The notes: generated by a model from the letters alone, not told the origin. A stretch of 64,000 nucleotides of DNA from Micromonospora sp. NBRC 110009 (GCF_030518795.1 NZ_CP130427.1:2666001-2730000); one strand, 5' to 3'. Counted from the stretch's first letter, positions 41,192 through 52,783 are shown. Program-made: numbers and translations.

Positions 41192-41698
41192 GCCGACCAG
41201 CCGGGCGACATCGACGCCGGACCGGAGTTCACTCCGGTCCGGCGTCGTCGTTTCCGCCCCCGTGCGCCGTCTGTCCGGTTCGCGTCCCGGGTCCGGCCGT
41301 CGCCGGGAAATTCGGGTCGGGCCGGGAAGAAACCCTCCCCGGGCGGAGTTGTCCACAGGCGGTGGAGATGTCGTCCACAGGCTGTGGATGACGGGTGGTG
41401 GGCCGGAGAGTCGCCCGCCCCGGGCCCCGGCAGTCGTCCGGGAGGCCGCGACCGGCCTTTTCCACCGGCGGTCGAATTTCGCTCTGCGCGTACAGGTAGG
41501 GGTACCGGAACACCTCCTGAGCGCGGACGGTTGTCAGAAACGACGTGGGAACGGCCATTCGCGGGGACACACGACCTCAGCGGAGTCGGCCCGCGGCGAT
41601 AGAGTAAGGAGGCACGGACGCCCGTCCCGGACGTCCGCGCACCGGCCCCGCCAAGATCTTGACCATCAAGGCGCACGGCACGTGAGGAGCACGAGGGC
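41192..41698 (+). promoter_or_regulatory. lsr2-clpC intergenic region; DnaA-box-like cluster at 41349-41391 and clpC -10 TAGAGT at 41600-41605
   Basis: This 507-bp gap has no supported gene. After the lsr2 terminator it carries three DnaA-box-like nonamers within 43 bp: TTGTCCACA (41349-41357), TCGTCCACA (41371-41379), and TCATCCACA on the minus strand (41383-41391). TAGAGT (41600-41605) is a candidate -10 for clpC about 95 nt before its start. A ribosome site GAGGAG precedes the clpC ATG. Confidence 0.6.
41212..41247 (+). terminator. Intrinsic terminator of lsr2
   Basis: CGACGCCGGACCGGAGT (41212-41228) and ACTCCGGTCCGGCGTCG (41231-41247) form a perfect 17-bp stem, followed by TCGTTT. It starts 20 nt after the lsr2 stop. 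Confidence 0.88.
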
Positions 41699-44236
<2,538 letters not shown>

Positions 44237-44256
44237 GCGTCGGGTAGATACGACAG

Positions 44257-44301
44257 GGCGACGGCCCCGGTCGGCGAAAGCCACCGGGGCCGTCGCCTTT
44301 T
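44257..44301 (+). terminator. Intrinsic terminator of clpC
   Basis: GGCGACGGCCCCGGT (44257-44271) and ACCGGGGCCGTCGCC (44283-44297) form a perfect 15-bp stem with an 11-nt loop, followed by TTTT. Confidence 0.92.
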
Positions 44302-44347
44302 CCCATGCCCGGCCAGGGGCCGCTGAGCCGGTGGCAGGGGCGGCCGC

Positions 44348-45253
44348 TCAGGGGCGGGGGAGCGGGACCGGAGGGCCGTCGCCGATGAGCCGGAAGGACT
44401 CCGCGCCGACGGGCTCGACCAGGCCGTCGGTGACCAGCCCGGCCAGCGCCCGGGCGCGCTGCACGTCGTCGGGCCACACCTGGTCCAGCCGCTGGTGCGG
44501 CACCGGCCCGGTCGCCTCGCGGAGCACCGCGAGCAGCAGGCCGCGTACCTGGCGGTCGGTGCCGGCGTACCGCTGGCGGCGGCGGGTCGGGCCGGCCGGG
44601 GGCTCCTGGCCGGAGGCGCGCCAGGCGCAGACCGACTCGACGGGGCAGGCCGCGCAGCGGGGCGACCGGGCGGTGCAGAGGACCGCACCGAGTTCCATGA
44701 ACGCGGCACTGGCCAGCGCTGCGGCGGCCGGCTCCACCGGCAGCAGCTCCTCGGTGGCGACCAGGTCGGCCGGCCGGGTGGCCGGGCCGGCGTCCGGCTC
44801 GCCGGCGATCGCCCGGCAGACCACCCGGCGTACGTTGGTGTCCACCACCGGCTGCCGCTGCCCGTACGCGAACGCGGCCACCGCGCGGGCCGTGTACGTC
44901 CCGACGCCGGGCAGCGCGAGCAGCTGGTCCAGCCGCTCCGGTACCTCGCCGCCGCGCCGCTCCACGATCGCCACCGCGCAGTCCCGCAGCCGGACCGCCC
45001 GGCGGGGGTAGCCGAGCCGCCCCCACATCCGGATGGCCTCGGCCGGGGTGTCGTGCGCCAGCGCGGCCGGGGTGGGCCAGCGGGCCAGCCACGCCTCCCA
45101 GGCGGGCAGCACCCGGACCACCGGGGTCTGCTGGAGCATGACCTCGCTGACCAGGATCGCCCAGGCGCCGACGCCCGGCCTGCGCCACGGCAGGTCGCGG
45201 GCGTTCCGCTCGTACCAGCGGCTGACCAGGGTGGCGAACGTGGGCTCGGACAT
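44348..45253 (-). CDS. mutY: Adenine DNA glycosylase MutY
   Basis: MutY removes adenine opposite 8-oxoguanine. The 301-residue protein from ATG 45253 has the EVMLQQTPV motif, the helix-hairpin-helix LPGVGTYTARAV, the catalytic Asp in VVDTNVRR, and the 4Fe-4S ligands C-x6-C-x2-C-x5-C (VLCTARSPRCAACPVESVC). It is shorter than E. coli MutY (350 aa) because the C-terminal 8-oxoG recognition domain is reduced, as in other actinobacteria. ATG 45268 in frame is an alternative start. Confidence 0.93.
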   Translation of the reverse strand: MSEPTFATLVSRWYERNARDLPWRRPGVGAWAILVSEVMLQQTPVVRVLPAWEAWLARWPTPAALAHDTPAEAIRMWGRLGYPRRAVRLRDCAVAIVERRGGEVPERLDQLLALPGVGTYTARAVAAFAYGQRQPVVDTNVRRVVCRAIAGEPDAGPATRPADLVATEELLPVEPAAAALASAAFMELGAVLCTARSPRCAACPVESVCAWRASGQEPPAGPTRRRQRYAGTDRQVRGLLLAVLREATGPVPHQRLDQVWPDDVQRARALAGLVTDGLVEPVGAESFRLIGDGPPVPLPRP

Positions 45254-45337
45254 CGCGCCGCCGATCATGTCACGGGCCGCCTTCCCGCAGGATGGGCGGG
45301 CCGGGCGGGCCCGCGCGGCCGACCCACGGCCACCGGG

Positions 45338-45343
45338 CAGAAT
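45338..45343 (+). promoter_or_regulatory. -10-like box for a leaderless ACT-protein mRNA
   Basis: CAGAAT is followed by 6 nt and ATG 45350, the same geometry as the other leaderless starts. The hexamer is weaker than most. Confidence 0.45.
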
Positions 45344-45349
45344 GTCCGG

Positions 45350-45862
45350 ATGAACGAGCTCGCGATCACCGTCATCGGCCGGGACCGGCCCGGCATCGTG
45401 GCCGACGTCGCCGAGGCCCTCGCGCGGCTCGGCGCGAACCTCACCGACTCCACGATGACCCGGTTGCGGGGACACTTCGCGATGACCCTGATCTGCGTGG
45501 GCCCGGCCGCCGCCGACGTCGAGGCCGCGCTGGCCCCGCTCGCCGCCGAGGGCCAGCTGCTGGCCACCGTACGCGCGGTCACCCCCGACGGGCAGGCCGC
45601 GCCCACCGGTGAGCCGTACGTGCTGGCGGTGCACGGCGCGGACCGGATGGGCATCGTGGCCGCGATGACCCGGGTGCTGGCCGACGCGGGCGGCAACGTG
45701 ACCGACCTGAGCACCCGGCTGACCGGCTCGCTCTACGTGGTGGTCGCCGAGGTGGAACTCCCGCCGGGCAGCGCCGACGAGGTGGCCGGGCGGCTCGCCC
45801 GTACCGCTGCCGAGTTGGGCGTGGGTGTCAGCCTCCGGCCCGCGGACCCGGACCTGCTGTGA
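45350..45862 (+). CDS. Tandem ACT-domain protein (GcvR-like)
   Basis: The 170-residue protein consists of two ACT domains, beginning AITVIGRDRPGIVADVAEAL and YVLAVHGADRMGIVAAMTRVL. The first domain has the full DRPGI ligand-loop pattern, the second DRMGI. Two-domain proteins of this size resemble GcvR, the glycine-cleavage regulator, and probably sense an amino acid. It overlaps the def start as GTGA, which suggests coupling but not a shared function. Confidence 0.85.
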   Translation: MNELAITVIGRDRPGIVADVAEALARLGANLTDSTMTRLRGHFAMTLICVGPAAADVEAALAPLAAEGQLLATVRAVTPDGQAAPTGEPYVLAVHGADRMGIVAAMTRVLADAGGNVTDLSTRLTGSLYVVVAEVELPPGSADEVAGRLARTAAELGVGVSLRPADPDLL

Positions 45863-46422
45863 CGGCGGAGGAGTACGTCGGCCTCGCCGGCTGGACCCCG
45901 GAGGCGCTGGGCCTGCCCGGCGAGGTGCGCCCGGTGGTCGCCGCCCCCGTCCCGGTGCTCAGCCAGCCGGGTCCCGAGGTGGATCCGACCTCGGACGAGG
46001 TGGTCCGCCTCGCCGCGGACCTGGTGGCCACGATGCGCGTCTCGCCGGGCTGCGTGGGCCTCGCGGCGCCGCAGGTCGGGGTGAGCGCCCAGGTCTTCGC
46101 GGTGGACGTGACCGGCCACCCGAAGGCGCTCACCGTGCACGGCACGTTCGTGCTCTGCAACGCGAAGGTGGTCGAGGCGAGCCGGTGGAAGGCCGGGCGG
46201 GAGGGCTGCATGTCGGTGCCCGACCTGACCGGTGACGTGAAGCGGGCCAGCCGTCTGGTGGTCGAGGGGGTGCTTCCGGGCACCGGCGACCCGGTCCGGC
46301 TGGTCACCGACGGCTTCGAGGCCCGGGCGCTGCAGCACGAGATCGACCACTGCGCCGGCCTGCTCTTCCTCGACCGGGTGGCCGGGGCGCACGCGATCTA
46401 CCAGCGGAAGGTCTATCTCTGA
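45859..46422 (+). CDS. def: Peptide deformylase
   Basis: Def removes the formyl group from nascent proteins. The 187-residue protein contains the three motifs CVGLAAPQVG, REGCMSVPD (metal-ligand Cys) and QHEIDHCAGLLF (two metal-ligand His). It differs slightly from canonical EGCLS and HExDH but keeps every ligand. The N-terminal ~25 residues are an actinobacterial extension. It starts at GTG 45859 within the ACT gene's stop. Confidence 0.94.
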   Translation: MTAEEYVGLAGWTPEALGLPGEVRPVVAAPVPVLSQPGPEVDPTSDEVVRLAADLVATMRVSPGCVGLAAPQVGVSAQVFAVDVTGHPKALTVHGTFVLCNAKVVEASRWKAGREGCMSVPDLTGDVKRASRLVVEGVLPGTGDPVRLVTDGFEARALQHEIDHCAGLLFLDRVAGAHAIYQRKVYL

Positions 46423-46551
46423 CCCGACGTGACCCGGCCGGGGCGCTCGGTCACGACCGCCGTCCATTGTGGAGTGGCCCGCCGACGCGCCCGGACCGCA
46501 CCGGCGCGTCGTACCCCACGTCGTGCCGTGCGCGGCTACGGTGAACGCATC

Positions 46552-47295
46552 ATGCGTCTGACGGTCGGCCCACTGCCTCCCGCCGTGTACTGGCGGCGTC
46601 GCGTCGTCGTACTCGGAGCCGGGTTGCTCTTCCTGATTGTCCTGCTCTACTCGTGCACCGGGCCGGAGCGCAACACCGGCTCGTCGGGCACCCGGCCCGC
46701 GGCGACGTCGTCCGCCGCGGCGGCCCCGGCGCCGACCGGGTCGGTGCTGACCCCGCAGACACCGGACCCGTCCGGCATCCCGGGCGGCTCCGGCGGCAAC
46801 TCCGGCGGCTCGGACGGTGGGCAGGCCGGCCCGGCCGGCGGTGGCACCGGGACGAACGACGGCGGGGCCGGCGCGCCGGCCAACCCGGTGGTCGACGACG
46901 GAACCTGCACCGACTCGGAGATCCGGGTGACCCCGGTGGCCGTGCCCGCCACCGCGCAGCAGGGGACCGTGGTGACCCTCCGCCTCAAGATCAAGAATGT
47001 CTCGGACCGGACCTGCAGCCGGGACGTCGGCGCCGACCTCCAGGAGCTCTTCATCAAGTCCGGCGCGGAGAAGGTCTGGTCCTCGGACACCTGCGGCACC
47101 GGCAAGGGCTCGGACGTGCAGTCGTTCACGCCGAACTTCGAGCGCTCCTACGAGCTGGGCTGGAACGGCCGGTACAGCACGAAGTGCGCCAACGGTCTCG
47201 CCAACGGCGGCTACGCCCAGGTCGGCACGTACCAGGTGTTCGCCCGGGTGGGCACCAAGCTCAGTGACCCGGTGAAGCTGACCATCACCGGCTGA
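46552..47295 (+). CDS. Membrane-anchored extracytoplasmic protein with Ig-like domain
   Basis: The 247-residue protein from ATG 46552 has one membrane helix (about 18-37), a long Gly/Ser/Pro/Thr linker (about 40-118), and a beta-rich domain of about 125 residues (TPVAVPATAQQGTVVTLRLKIKN... VFARVGTKLSDPVKL) with four cysteines that could form disulfides. The strand pattern resembles DUF4232 or Ig-like domains. The function is unknown. TACGGT lies 9 nt before the start. Confidence 0.7.
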   Translation: MRLTVGPLPPAVYWRRRVVVLGAGLLFLIVLLYSCTGPERNTGSSGTRPAATSSAAAAPAPTGSVLTPQTPDPSGIPGGSGGNSGGSDGGQAGPAGGGTGTNDGGAGAPANPVVDDGTCTDSEIRVTPVAVPATAQQGTVVTLRLKIKNVSDRTCSRDVGADLQELFIKSGAEKVWSSDTCGTGKGSDVQSFTPNFERSYELGWNGRYSTKCANGLANGGYAQVGTYQVFARVGTKLSDPVKLTITG

Positions 47296-47300
47296 TCGCC

Positions 47301-47324
47301 CCGGCCCGCCCGTGGGCGGGCCGG
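47301..47324. terminator. Bidirectional terminator between the Ig-like gene and disA
   Basis: CCGGCCCGCC (47301-47310) pairs with GGCGGGCCGG (47315-47324) around CGTG. It lies between two convergent stop codons. Confidence 0.78.
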
Positions 47325-47331
47325 CGGCGGC

Positions 47332-48516
47332 TCAGACGTAGCGCTCCAGGATGGACGCCTCGGCCAGCCGGGACAGGCCCTCGCGGACACCCCGCGCCCG
47401 GGCGTCGCCCACCCCCTCGACCGCCTGGAGGTCCTCCACGGTGGCGCCGAGCAGCCGCTGGAGGCTGCCGAAGTGCACCACCAGCCGGTCCACCACCGCT
47501 GTGGGGAGCCGGGGGACCTTGGCCAGCAGGCGGAAGCCGCGCGGGCTGACCGCCGCGTCGAGGGCGTCGGACGCGGACGGGTAGCCGATCGCCTTGGCCA
47601 CGGCAACCAGGTCGATCAGCTCGGTGGCGCTGAGCAGGTCCAGCTCGACCAGCGCCTCGTCGAGGGTGCGTGACTTGCGGCCGATCGGGAGGTAGTCCCG
47701 GATGACCAGGGTGCGGTCGGCGTCCACGCCGGCCATCAGCTCGTCGAGCTGGAGGGCGAGCAGGCGGCCGTCGGTGCCCAGCTCCACCACGTAGCCGGCG
47801 ATCTCGTCGGCGATCCGGCGGACCATCTCCAGCCGCTGCACCACGGCCACCGCGTCGCGGACGGTGACCAGGTCCTCGATCTCCAGGGCGGAGAGCGTGC
47901 CGGAGACCTCGTCCAGCCGGAGCTTGTAGCGTTCGAGGGTGGCCAGGGCCTGGTTGGCCCGGGACAGGATCGCCGCGGAGTCGTCCAGCACGTGGCGCTG
48001 GCCGTTGACGTAGAGGCTGATGATCCGCATGGACTGGCTGACCGAGATCACCGGGTAGCCGGTCTGCCGGGCCACCCGCTCGGCGGTGCGGTGCCGGGTG
48101 CCGGACTCCTCGGTGGGGATGGACGGGTCCGGCATCAGGTGCACGCCCGCCTGGACGATCCGGGTGCCGTCGCTGGAGAGCACCACCGCCCCGTCCATCT
48201 TGCACAGCTCGCGCACCCGGGTGGCGGAGAACTCGACGTCCATCGGGAAGCCGCCGGTGCAGATCGTGTCGACCACCTTGTCGTAGCCGAGGACGATGAG
48301 CGCGCCGGTGCGGCCGCGCAGGATGCGCTCCAGCCCGTCGCGCAGGGCGGTGCCCGGCGCCATCAGGGCGAGATTGGCCCGCAGCGGGTCGCCGCCGGCG
48401 CCACTGAGGCTCCCGGTGACGCTCACGCTGATCGGACGGGCGGACGAGCCCACGGCACCGGTGCGGGCGTGCGGCGTCGCCGCGGCGGGCTTGGTGGCAT
48501 CGCGGTCGATCGGCAC
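47332..48516 (-). CDS. disA: DNA integrity scanning diadenylate cyclase DisA
   Basis: DisA makes c-di-AMP from two ATP and slides on DNA to detect branched structures. The 394-residue protein has the DAC-domain motifs DGA (CKMDGAVVL) and RHR ([10 protein letters not shown]), a helical spine, and the C-terminal helix-hairpin-helix [19 protein letters not shown]. The N-terminal ~35 residues before the conserved core are an extension. GTG 48516 fits the promoter geometry best; GTG 48522 is two codons upstream. It is next to radA, whose product inhibits DisA in Bacillus and mycobacteria. Confidence 0.94.
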   Translation of the reverse strand: MPIDRDATKPAAATPHARTGAVGSSARPISVSVTGSLSGAGGDPLRANLALMAPGTALRDGLERILRGRTGALIVLGYDKVVDTICTGGFPMDVEFSATRVRELCKMDGAVVLSSDGTRIVQAGVHLMPDPSIPTEESGTRHRTAERVARQTGYPVISVSQSMRIISLYVNGQRHVLDDSAAILSRANQALATLERYKLRLDEVSGTLSALEIEDLVTVRDAVAVVQRLEMVRRIADEIAGYVVELGTDGRLLALQLDELMAGVDADRTLVIRDYLPIGRKSRTLDEALVELDLLSATELIDLVAVAKAIGYPSASDALDAAVSPRGFRLLAKVPRLPTAVVDRLVVHFGSLQRLLGATVEDLQAVEGVGDARARGVREGLSRLAEASILERYV

Positions 48517-48522
48517 GGGCAC

Positions 48523-48528
48523 AGTCTA
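48523..48528 (-). promoter_or_regulatory. -10 box for leaderless disA mRNA
   Basis: On the minus strand TAGACT is followed by 6 nt and GTG 48516. The geometry selects this GTG over GTG 48522. Confidence 0.58.
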
Positions 48529-48658
48529 CGGACTGCCGTGCGGTGGGTGCTCTCGTGGTTACTGTGATGTGTCACGATGTCCGGCTCCGGCGATCGTCGA
48601 CCGGCTGTGCCGGCTGTCCGGAATCGCCCAGCCAGCCCCGCCCCAGCATCACCGTGGG

Positions 48659-50110
48659 TCACTCCGCCGACGCGCGGGCGGCAGCCTGCAGCGCCCCCCG
48701 CACATCGGTGACCTCGATCACCCGCATGTTCTCGGGGGCCACCCCGCTGCTGCCGGGGCCGCAGCCGGGCGGCACCAGAGCGAGCCGGAAACCGAGGCGG
48801 GCCGCCTCGGCGAGCCGGCGGGGGACCGCGCCGACCCGGCGCACCTCGCCGGTGAGCCCGACCTCGCCGATCGCCACCAGGTGCGGGGCGATGGCCAGGT
48901 TGAGACCACCGGAGGCGACGGCGAGCGCCACAGCCAGGTCGGCGGCCGGCTCGACCACTCGGATCCCGCCCACGGTGGCGGCGAAGACCTCCCGGTCGTG
49001 CAGGGTCAGCCGCTCGGTGCGCCGCTGGAGCACGGCCAGCACCATCGCCAGCCGGGCGCCGTCCAGACCGGAGACCGTCCGCCGGGGCGAGCCGGCCACG
49101 GTGGCCCCGATCAGCGCCTGCACCTCGGTCACCAGGGCCCGCCGCCCCTCCATGGCCACGGTGACGCAGGTGCCCGGCACCGGCTCGGAGTAGCGGGTCA
49201 GGAAGAGGCCGGACGGGTCGGCCAGGCTGCTGATGCCGCCCTCGTGCATCTCGAAGCAGCCCACCTCGTCGGCGGCGCCGAAGCGGTTCTTCACGCCCCG
49301 GACCATCCGCAGCGACGAGTGCTTGTCGCCCTCGAAGTGCAGCACCACGTCGACCAGGTGCTCGAGCACCCGCGGGCCGGCGACCTGGCCGTCCTTGGTC
49401 ACGTGGCCCACCAGCACGGTGGCGACGCCACGCTCCTTGGCGACCGCCACCAGCGCTGCGGTGACCGCCCGGACCTGGGTCACCCCGCCCGGCACCCCCT
49501 CGGTCCCGGTGGTGGAGATGGTCTGCACCGAGTCGAGCACCAGCAGCCCCGGCTTGACCGCGTCGAGGTGGCCGAGCACCGCCGACAGGTCGCTCTCGGC
49601 GGCCAGATAGAGCTGGTCGTGCAGGGTGCCCATCCGCTCGGCGCGCAGCCGCACCTGGCTCACCGACTCCTCGCCGCTGACCACCAGCGACGGGCTGCCG
49701 GCATGGGCCGCCCACTGCTGGGCCACGTCGAGCAGCAGGGTGGACTTGCCCACTCCGGGCTCGCCGGCCAGCAGCACCACCGCGCCGGGGACGAGCCCCC
49801 CGCCGAGCACCCGGTCGAGCTCGCTGACCCCGGTGGGCCGGGCCCGGGCCGGGGCGGCGCTGATGGTGGCGATCGGGCGGGCCGGCTCGGCGGGCATCCG
49901 GGAGCTGACCACCCGGCCGGAGACGGTCGGCCCGCTCAGCGTGCACTCGACGACCGAGCCCCACTCGCCGCACTCCGGGCAGCGCCCGACCCACTTGGGC
50001 GGCTGGTGGCCGCAGGCGTCGCACTCGTACGCCGGGCGGGGCTCGCGGGCGGCGCCCCGGCTCCGGCCGGTGGCGGCGGAGCGGGAGGAGGTCGATCGGG
50101 AGGTGCTCAC
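48659..50110 (-). CDS. radA: DNA repair protein RadA
   Basis: RadA is a RecA-related helicase that processes recombination intermediates. The 483-residue protein has the N-terminal zinc finger (YECDACGHQPPKWVGRCPECGEWGS), Walker A GEPGVGKS, the KNRFG motif (VRGVKNRFGAADE), and a C-terminal Lon-like domain with VAIGEVGLTGEVRRV. It starts at GTG 50110 with a leaderless promoter. disA lies downstream in the same direction. Confidence 0.95.
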   Translation of the reverse strand: MSTSRSTSSRSAATGRSRGAAREPRPAYECDACGHQPPKWVGRCPECGEWGSVVECTLSGPTVSGRVVSSRMPAEPARPIATISAAPARARPTGVSELDRVLGGGLVPGAVVLLAGEPGVGKSTLLLDVAQQWAAHAGSPSLVVSGEESVSQVRLRAERMGTLHDQLYLAAESDLSAVLGHLDAVKPGLLVLDSVQTISTTGTEGVPGGVTQVRAVTAALVAVAKERGVATVLVGHVTKDGQVAGPRVLEHLVDVVLHFEGDKHSSLRMVRGVKNRFGAADEVGCFEMHEGGISSLADPSGLFLTRYSEPVPGTCVTVAMEGRRALVTEVQALIGATVAGSPRRTVSGLDGARLAMVLAVLQRRTERLTLHDREVFAATVGGIRVVEPAADLAVALAVASGGLNLAIAPHLVAIGEVGLTGEVRRVGAVPRRLAEAARLGFRLALVPPGCGPGSSGVAPENMRVIEVTDVRGALQAAARASAE

Positions 50111-50116
50111 CCGAGG

Positions 50117-50122
50117 ACGCTA
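50117..50122 (-). promoter_or_regulatory. -10 box for leaderless radA mRNA
   Basis: On the minus strand TAGCGT is followed by 6 nt (CCTCGG) and GTG 50110. No Shine-Dalgarno sequence is present. Confidence 0.62.
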
Positions 50123-50216
50123 ACCGGGCGGTACGACGAAAGCCCACCCGGAAACGGCGACACCGCCGGCGTGGCGGTGGCCACACCGACGGTGTCGGCG
50201 AAGGTTCGTCGGCGGA

Positions 50217-50972
50217 TCAGCCGTGGCTGCCGTCCTCGGCGCCACCCTGTTCACCCGCCTCCTCGCGGGGGTGGACGACCGGCGAGGGGCGCGCGGCCGG
50301 GGTCAGCGGGACGCCGATCGGGGCGGCGGTCTTGATGGTGTGGCCGTCACCGAAGTCGAAGGTCAGGTTGACCTGCTGGCCGCTGAGCAGCTTGTCGTTC
50401 AGGCCGACGAGTTGGAGGAACTGGCCGCCGGTGCTGTTCAGCTGGACGTAGCCGTTGGCCGGGATGTCGAGCCGGGCCGGCTTGCCGGCCGGGGCCGACT
50501 CGCTCGGGGACGCCGACGGGCTGGCCGACGCGGACCCGCTCGGCGAGGCCGACGGCGACTCCGCGAGGTTGGACTGGGTCGGGCTGGGCGACTTCGACGC
50601 CGGCTCGGTGGGCGAGCCGGTCGGGGCGGCCGACGGGCCGCCGCTCTGGGCCGCGCCGGTGAGCTGGATGTCCCGCGCGCTGTCGGTGGTGACGGTCACC
50701 GTGACCGGGGAGGGGCTGTCGTTGTAGATCACGACGTTGAGCGGCGCGTCGGCGCCCGACTGGTAGCCCTCCGCGCCCGGGTACTGCACGTACAGGCCGC
50801 GCACCTTGAAGAGGTTGTCGGGGGTCTGGACGTTGACGCCCTGCACCGACGGGATCTTGTTGGCGGTCTCGGCCACCTGGCCGGCGCCACACCCGGACAG
50901 CAGCAGGCTCGCCGCCGCCGTACCGGCCAGCAGCAGGGCCGCCCCCCGGGAACCCCTGATCGAGCGCGTCAC
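50217..50972 (-). CDS. Lipoprotein resembling PCuAC/DUF461 but lacking copper ligands
   Basis: The 251-residue protein starts at GTG 50972, with GGAGG about 8 nt upstream. It has a lipobox LLLSGC and a beta-rich domain split by a Ser/Pro/Ala-rich insert (PSASPSGSASASPSASPSES). The first part (LNVVIYNDSPSPVTVTVTT) and the second part (FLQLVGLNDKLLSGQQVNLTFDF) follow the strand pattern of periplasmic copper chaperone PCuAC. The conserved Met and His ligands of that family are absent. It precedes radA in many related genomes. The role is unknown. Confidence 0.72.
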   Translation of the reverse strand: MTRSIRGSRGAALLLAGTAAASLLLSGCGAGQVAETANKIPSVQGVNVQTPDNLFKVRGLYVQYPGAEGYQSGADAPLNVVIYNDSPSPVTVTVTTDSARDIQLTGAAQSGGPSAAPTGSPTEPASKSPSPTQSNLAESPSASPSGSASASPSASPSESAPAGKPARLDIPANGYVQLNSTGGQFLQLVGLNDKLLSGQQVNLTFDFGDGHTIKTAAPIGVPLTPAARPSPVVHPREEAGEQGGAEDGSHG

Positions 50973-51113
50973 GTCGGTCCTCCTCGTCACGATCCCCACC
51001 CGGCCGGACGCCGGACACGGGGTGGCCATACCCGCGCAGACCGCGCTCCAGGGTAGTTGGAGCTGATCGAGGGCCGCACGCCGACCCGGGAATGCCACCT
51101 ACCCGGGGATCCG

Positions 51114-51953
51114 TCAGCTCACCCGGCCGTTCGCCACCAGAAGGGCCACATCGATGAGCGCCACCACCATGACCGCTCGGAAGGCGGCCACCGGCCGGCC
51201 TCCGGACCCGGCCGCGGCGCGGCCCGCGTACCAGCCGAGGGCCGGCACCAGGACGGCGGCGGCGACCGCCGACAGGCCCACCCACGACGGCGGCCCGGGC
51301 GGCCCGACGACCAGGGCGACGGTGGCCGCGAGGAGGAGCCCGGCGGCGGCCGCCCGGCTGCCCGCCGGCCCCAGCCGATGCGGCAGCCCACGCACCCCGG
51401 TGCGGGCGTCGTCGGCCAGGTCGGGCAGGACGTTGGCGAAATGCGCCCCGGCGCCGAGGCAGGCCGCGGCGGCCACCAGCCAGACCGGCGGCGCAGGGGC
51501 GCCGGGCAGGGCCAGCACCACGAAGGCCGGCAGCGCACCGAAGGAGATCGCGTACGGCAGCACCGAGACCGGCGTCGACTTCAGCGGCCAGTTGTAGAGC
51601 AGCGCGGAGACGAGCGCGAGGGTGACGCAGAGGGCCGCCGCGCCGCCGGTGGTCAGCGCGATCAGCGGGGTGGCGACGACCGCCGTGACGGCGGCGCGGG
51701 CGAGGGTCGGGCGCCGGAGCCCGCCGCTGACCAGCGGCTTGTCGGTACGCCCGACCGTGGCGTCGCGATCCGCGTCGATCAGGTCGTTGCTCCAGCCGAC
51801 GGCGAGCTGGCTGGCCAGCACGGTGAGCAGCACCGCGGCGATCCCGGCCGGACGGTGCCCGACCCCCCACGCGAGCAGCCCGGCCACCACGGTGACCGCG
51901 GCGGTCGGCTCCGGATGGCTCGCCCTGGCCAGCCCTAACACCGACGTCGACAT
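51114..51953 (-). CDS. UbiA-family prenyltransferase
   Basis: The 279-residue membrane enzyme has about eight helices and both aspartate-rich motifs, NDLIDADRDA and the second DLADDARTG. These bind the magnesium-diphosphate of a prenyl donor. The family attaches prenyl chains to aromatic or quinone acceptors. It is divergent from a UbiG-like methyltransferase gene and near a type III polyketide synthase, so the likely acceptor is an alkylated phenol or quinone. ATG 51953 fits a leaderless promoter. Confidence 0.88.
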   Translation of the reverse strand: MSTSVLGLARASHPEPTAAVTVVAGLLAWGVGHRPAGIAAVLLTVLASQLAVGWSNDLIDADRDATVGRTDKPLVSGGLRRPTLARAAVTAVVATPLIALTTGGAAALCVTLALVSALLYNWPLKSTPVSVLPYAISFGALPAFVVLALPGAPAPPVWLVAAAACLGAGAHFANVLPDLADDARTGVRGLPHRLGPAGSRAAAAGLLLAATVALVVGPPGPPSWVGLSAVAAAVLVPALGWYAGRAAAGSGGRPVAAFRAVMVVALIDVALLVANGRVS

Positions 51954-51959
51954 AAGGGA

Positions 51960-51992
51960 AGTCTGGCCGTTACCCGGGAGTCGTGCCACGCT
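51960..51992. promoter_or_regulatory. Divergent pair of -10 boxes for leaderless prenyltransferase and methyltransferase mRNAs
   Basis: On the minus strand CAGACT (complement of 51960-51965) is 6 nt before ATG 51953. On the plus strand CACGCT (51987-51992) is 6 nt before ATG 51999. The two start codons are only 45 bp apart. Confidence 0.5.
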
Positions 51993-51998
51993 CGGTGC

Positions 51999-52751
51999 AT
52001 GTGTGCTGCGGCCCCGGTGTCCACTCCGCCCCGGGTGCTGCCGCCGAACGACCCCCGGCAGTACGACGACCTGGTCGACGAGTGGTGGCGACCGGACGGC
52101 GCGTTCGCCATGCTGCACTGGCTGGCCCGGGCCCGCGCCGCCCTGGTCCCGCCGGCGTCCAGGAGGGACGCCGTGCTGGTCGACCTCGGCTGCGGCGCCG
52201 GGTTGCTCGCCCCACACCTGGCCGGCAAGGGCTACCGGCACGTCGGGCTCGACCTGACCCGGTCCGCCCTCGACCAGGCCGCCCCGTACGGCGTGGTGGT
52301 GGTCCACGCCGACGCCACGGCGGTCCCGCTCGCGGACGGCTGCGCCGACGTGGTCTCCGCCGGTGAGCTGCTGGAACACGTGCCGGACTGGCGTCGCGCG
52401 GTCGCCGAGGCGTGCCGGCTGCTGCGGCCCGGCGGCCTGCTCGTGCTGGACACCCTCAACGACACCCTGCTGGCCCGGCTGGTCGCGGTGGAGATCAGCG
52501 AGCGGCTGCCCACCGTGCCGCGTGGCATCCACGATCCACGGTTGTTCGTGGACGCCCGCGCCCTGGTCGCCGAGTGCGCCCGGCACGGCGTCCACCTGCG
52601 GGTGCGCGGCCTCCGTCCGGCGCTCGGCGGCACGCTGGGCTGGCTGCTGCGTCGCTGGCGCGCCGCCGGCCCGGCGAGGACGGAGCCGCGGATGGTGCCC
52701 ACCTGGTCCACCGCCGTGCTCTACCAGGGCCACGGGGTCCGGAGCGGGTAG
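51999..52751 (+). CDS. UbiG-like SAM-dependent methyltransferase
   Basis: The 250-residue protein contains the quinone O-methyltransferase pattern: YDDLVDEWWRPDGAFAMLH near the N terminus, motif I VLVDLGCGAGLLAPHL, DVVSAGELLEHVPDW, and LLRPGGLLVLDTLN. UbiG-type enzymes methylate hydroxyls on polyprenyl or alkyl phenols. Next to a UbiA prenyltransferase and a type III polyketide synthase, it is probably a tailoring enzyme for a lipid quinone or resorcinol. Confidence 0.86.
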   Translation: MCAAAPVSTPPRVLPPNDPRQYDDLVDEWWRPDGAFAMLHWLARARAALVPPASRRDAVLVDLGCGAGLLAPHLAGKGYRHVGLDLTRSALDQAAPYGVVVVHADATAVPLADGCADVVSAGELLEHVPDWRRAVAEACRLLRPGGLLVLDTLNDTLLARLVAVEISERLPTVPRGIHDPRLFVDARALVAECARHGVHLRVRGLRPALGGTLGWLLRRWRAAGPARTEPRMVPTWSTAVLYQGHGVRSG

Positions 52752-52783
52752 CCGGGACGAGGGGACGCCGAGAAGGGAGCTAA

